Below are positions 5,271 through 5,305 of a stretch of 5,305 bases of DNA, one piece after another. The DNA comes from CAZOLI01 sp964580675. GTDB lineage: Bacteria > Planctomycetota > MHYJ01 > CAYXQY01. Each line of letters starts with the position of its first letter. Position 1 is the first letter of the stretch. The stretch lies in assembly GCA_964580675.1 (NCBI GenBank), contig CAZOLI010000107.1, positions 1-5,305 of the forward strand, read 5' to 3'. Both the position numbers and the translations under genes were made by a program. The notes beneath the pieces are model-generated. The model was not told the DNA's origin and did no database searches. It was given only the letters and a program-made list of their open reading frames with translations.

Positions 5271-5305
5271 GCAACCTACTGTGAATTTGTGGTAACTGGT
5301 TCGTT

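Overview
The window holds three recognisable genes in a repeat-rich setting. A rightward gene encodes a secreted DUF481-type outer-membrane beta-barrel protein (1076-2188). A leftward, closely spaced pair encodes heme A synthase (ctaA, 4841-3864) and heme O synthase (ctaB/cyoE, 3845-2967). The two transcription units converge on an intergenic region of about 780 bp. The barrel protein implies a Gram-negative (diderm) bacterium, and the heme pair implies aerobic respiration with an aa3-type (heme A) cytochrome oxidase, whose subunits are not in the window. Coding regions are moderately GC-rich and no Shine-Dalgarno sequence is obvious before any start. I cannot fix the phylum; the mosaic of short degenerate repeats resembles what I recall from uncultured Bacteroidota/Rhodothermota-like and similar genomes, but that is only an impression.

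Layout. 1-118: possible 3' tail of a truncated ORF. 119-183: copy 1 of a two-hairpin repeat. 184-339: further palindromes. 340-520: first block of a hairpin repeat with units in alternating orientation. 521-783: no gene, three short-period tracts and one hairpin. 784-1104: copy 2 of the two-hairpin repeat, running into the start of the DUF481 gene. 1076-2188: DUF481 gene. 2221-2357: degenerate GCGTT tract. 2435-2772: a nearly unbroken chain of hairpins. 2773-2966: little of note. 2967-4841: cyoE and ctaA. 4870-4901: candidate promoter and operator for ctaA-cyoE. 4904-5042: second GCGTT tract. 5051-5270: second alternating-hairpin block.

How it works together. CyoE farnesylates protoheme IX to heme O, and CtaA oxidises heme O to heme A. 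The 18-bp gap between the genes suggests co-transcription from a start site near 4866. The DUF481 gene appears functionally unrelated.

The most unusual content is in the repeats. Two unrelated hairpin families are present in at least two places each, with substitutions that preserve base pairing. One family alternates orientation like the REP/BIME elements of enterobacteria, and its reverse strand places GTAG at the hairpin foot in three of five units. I found no transposase or RAYT gene in the window.
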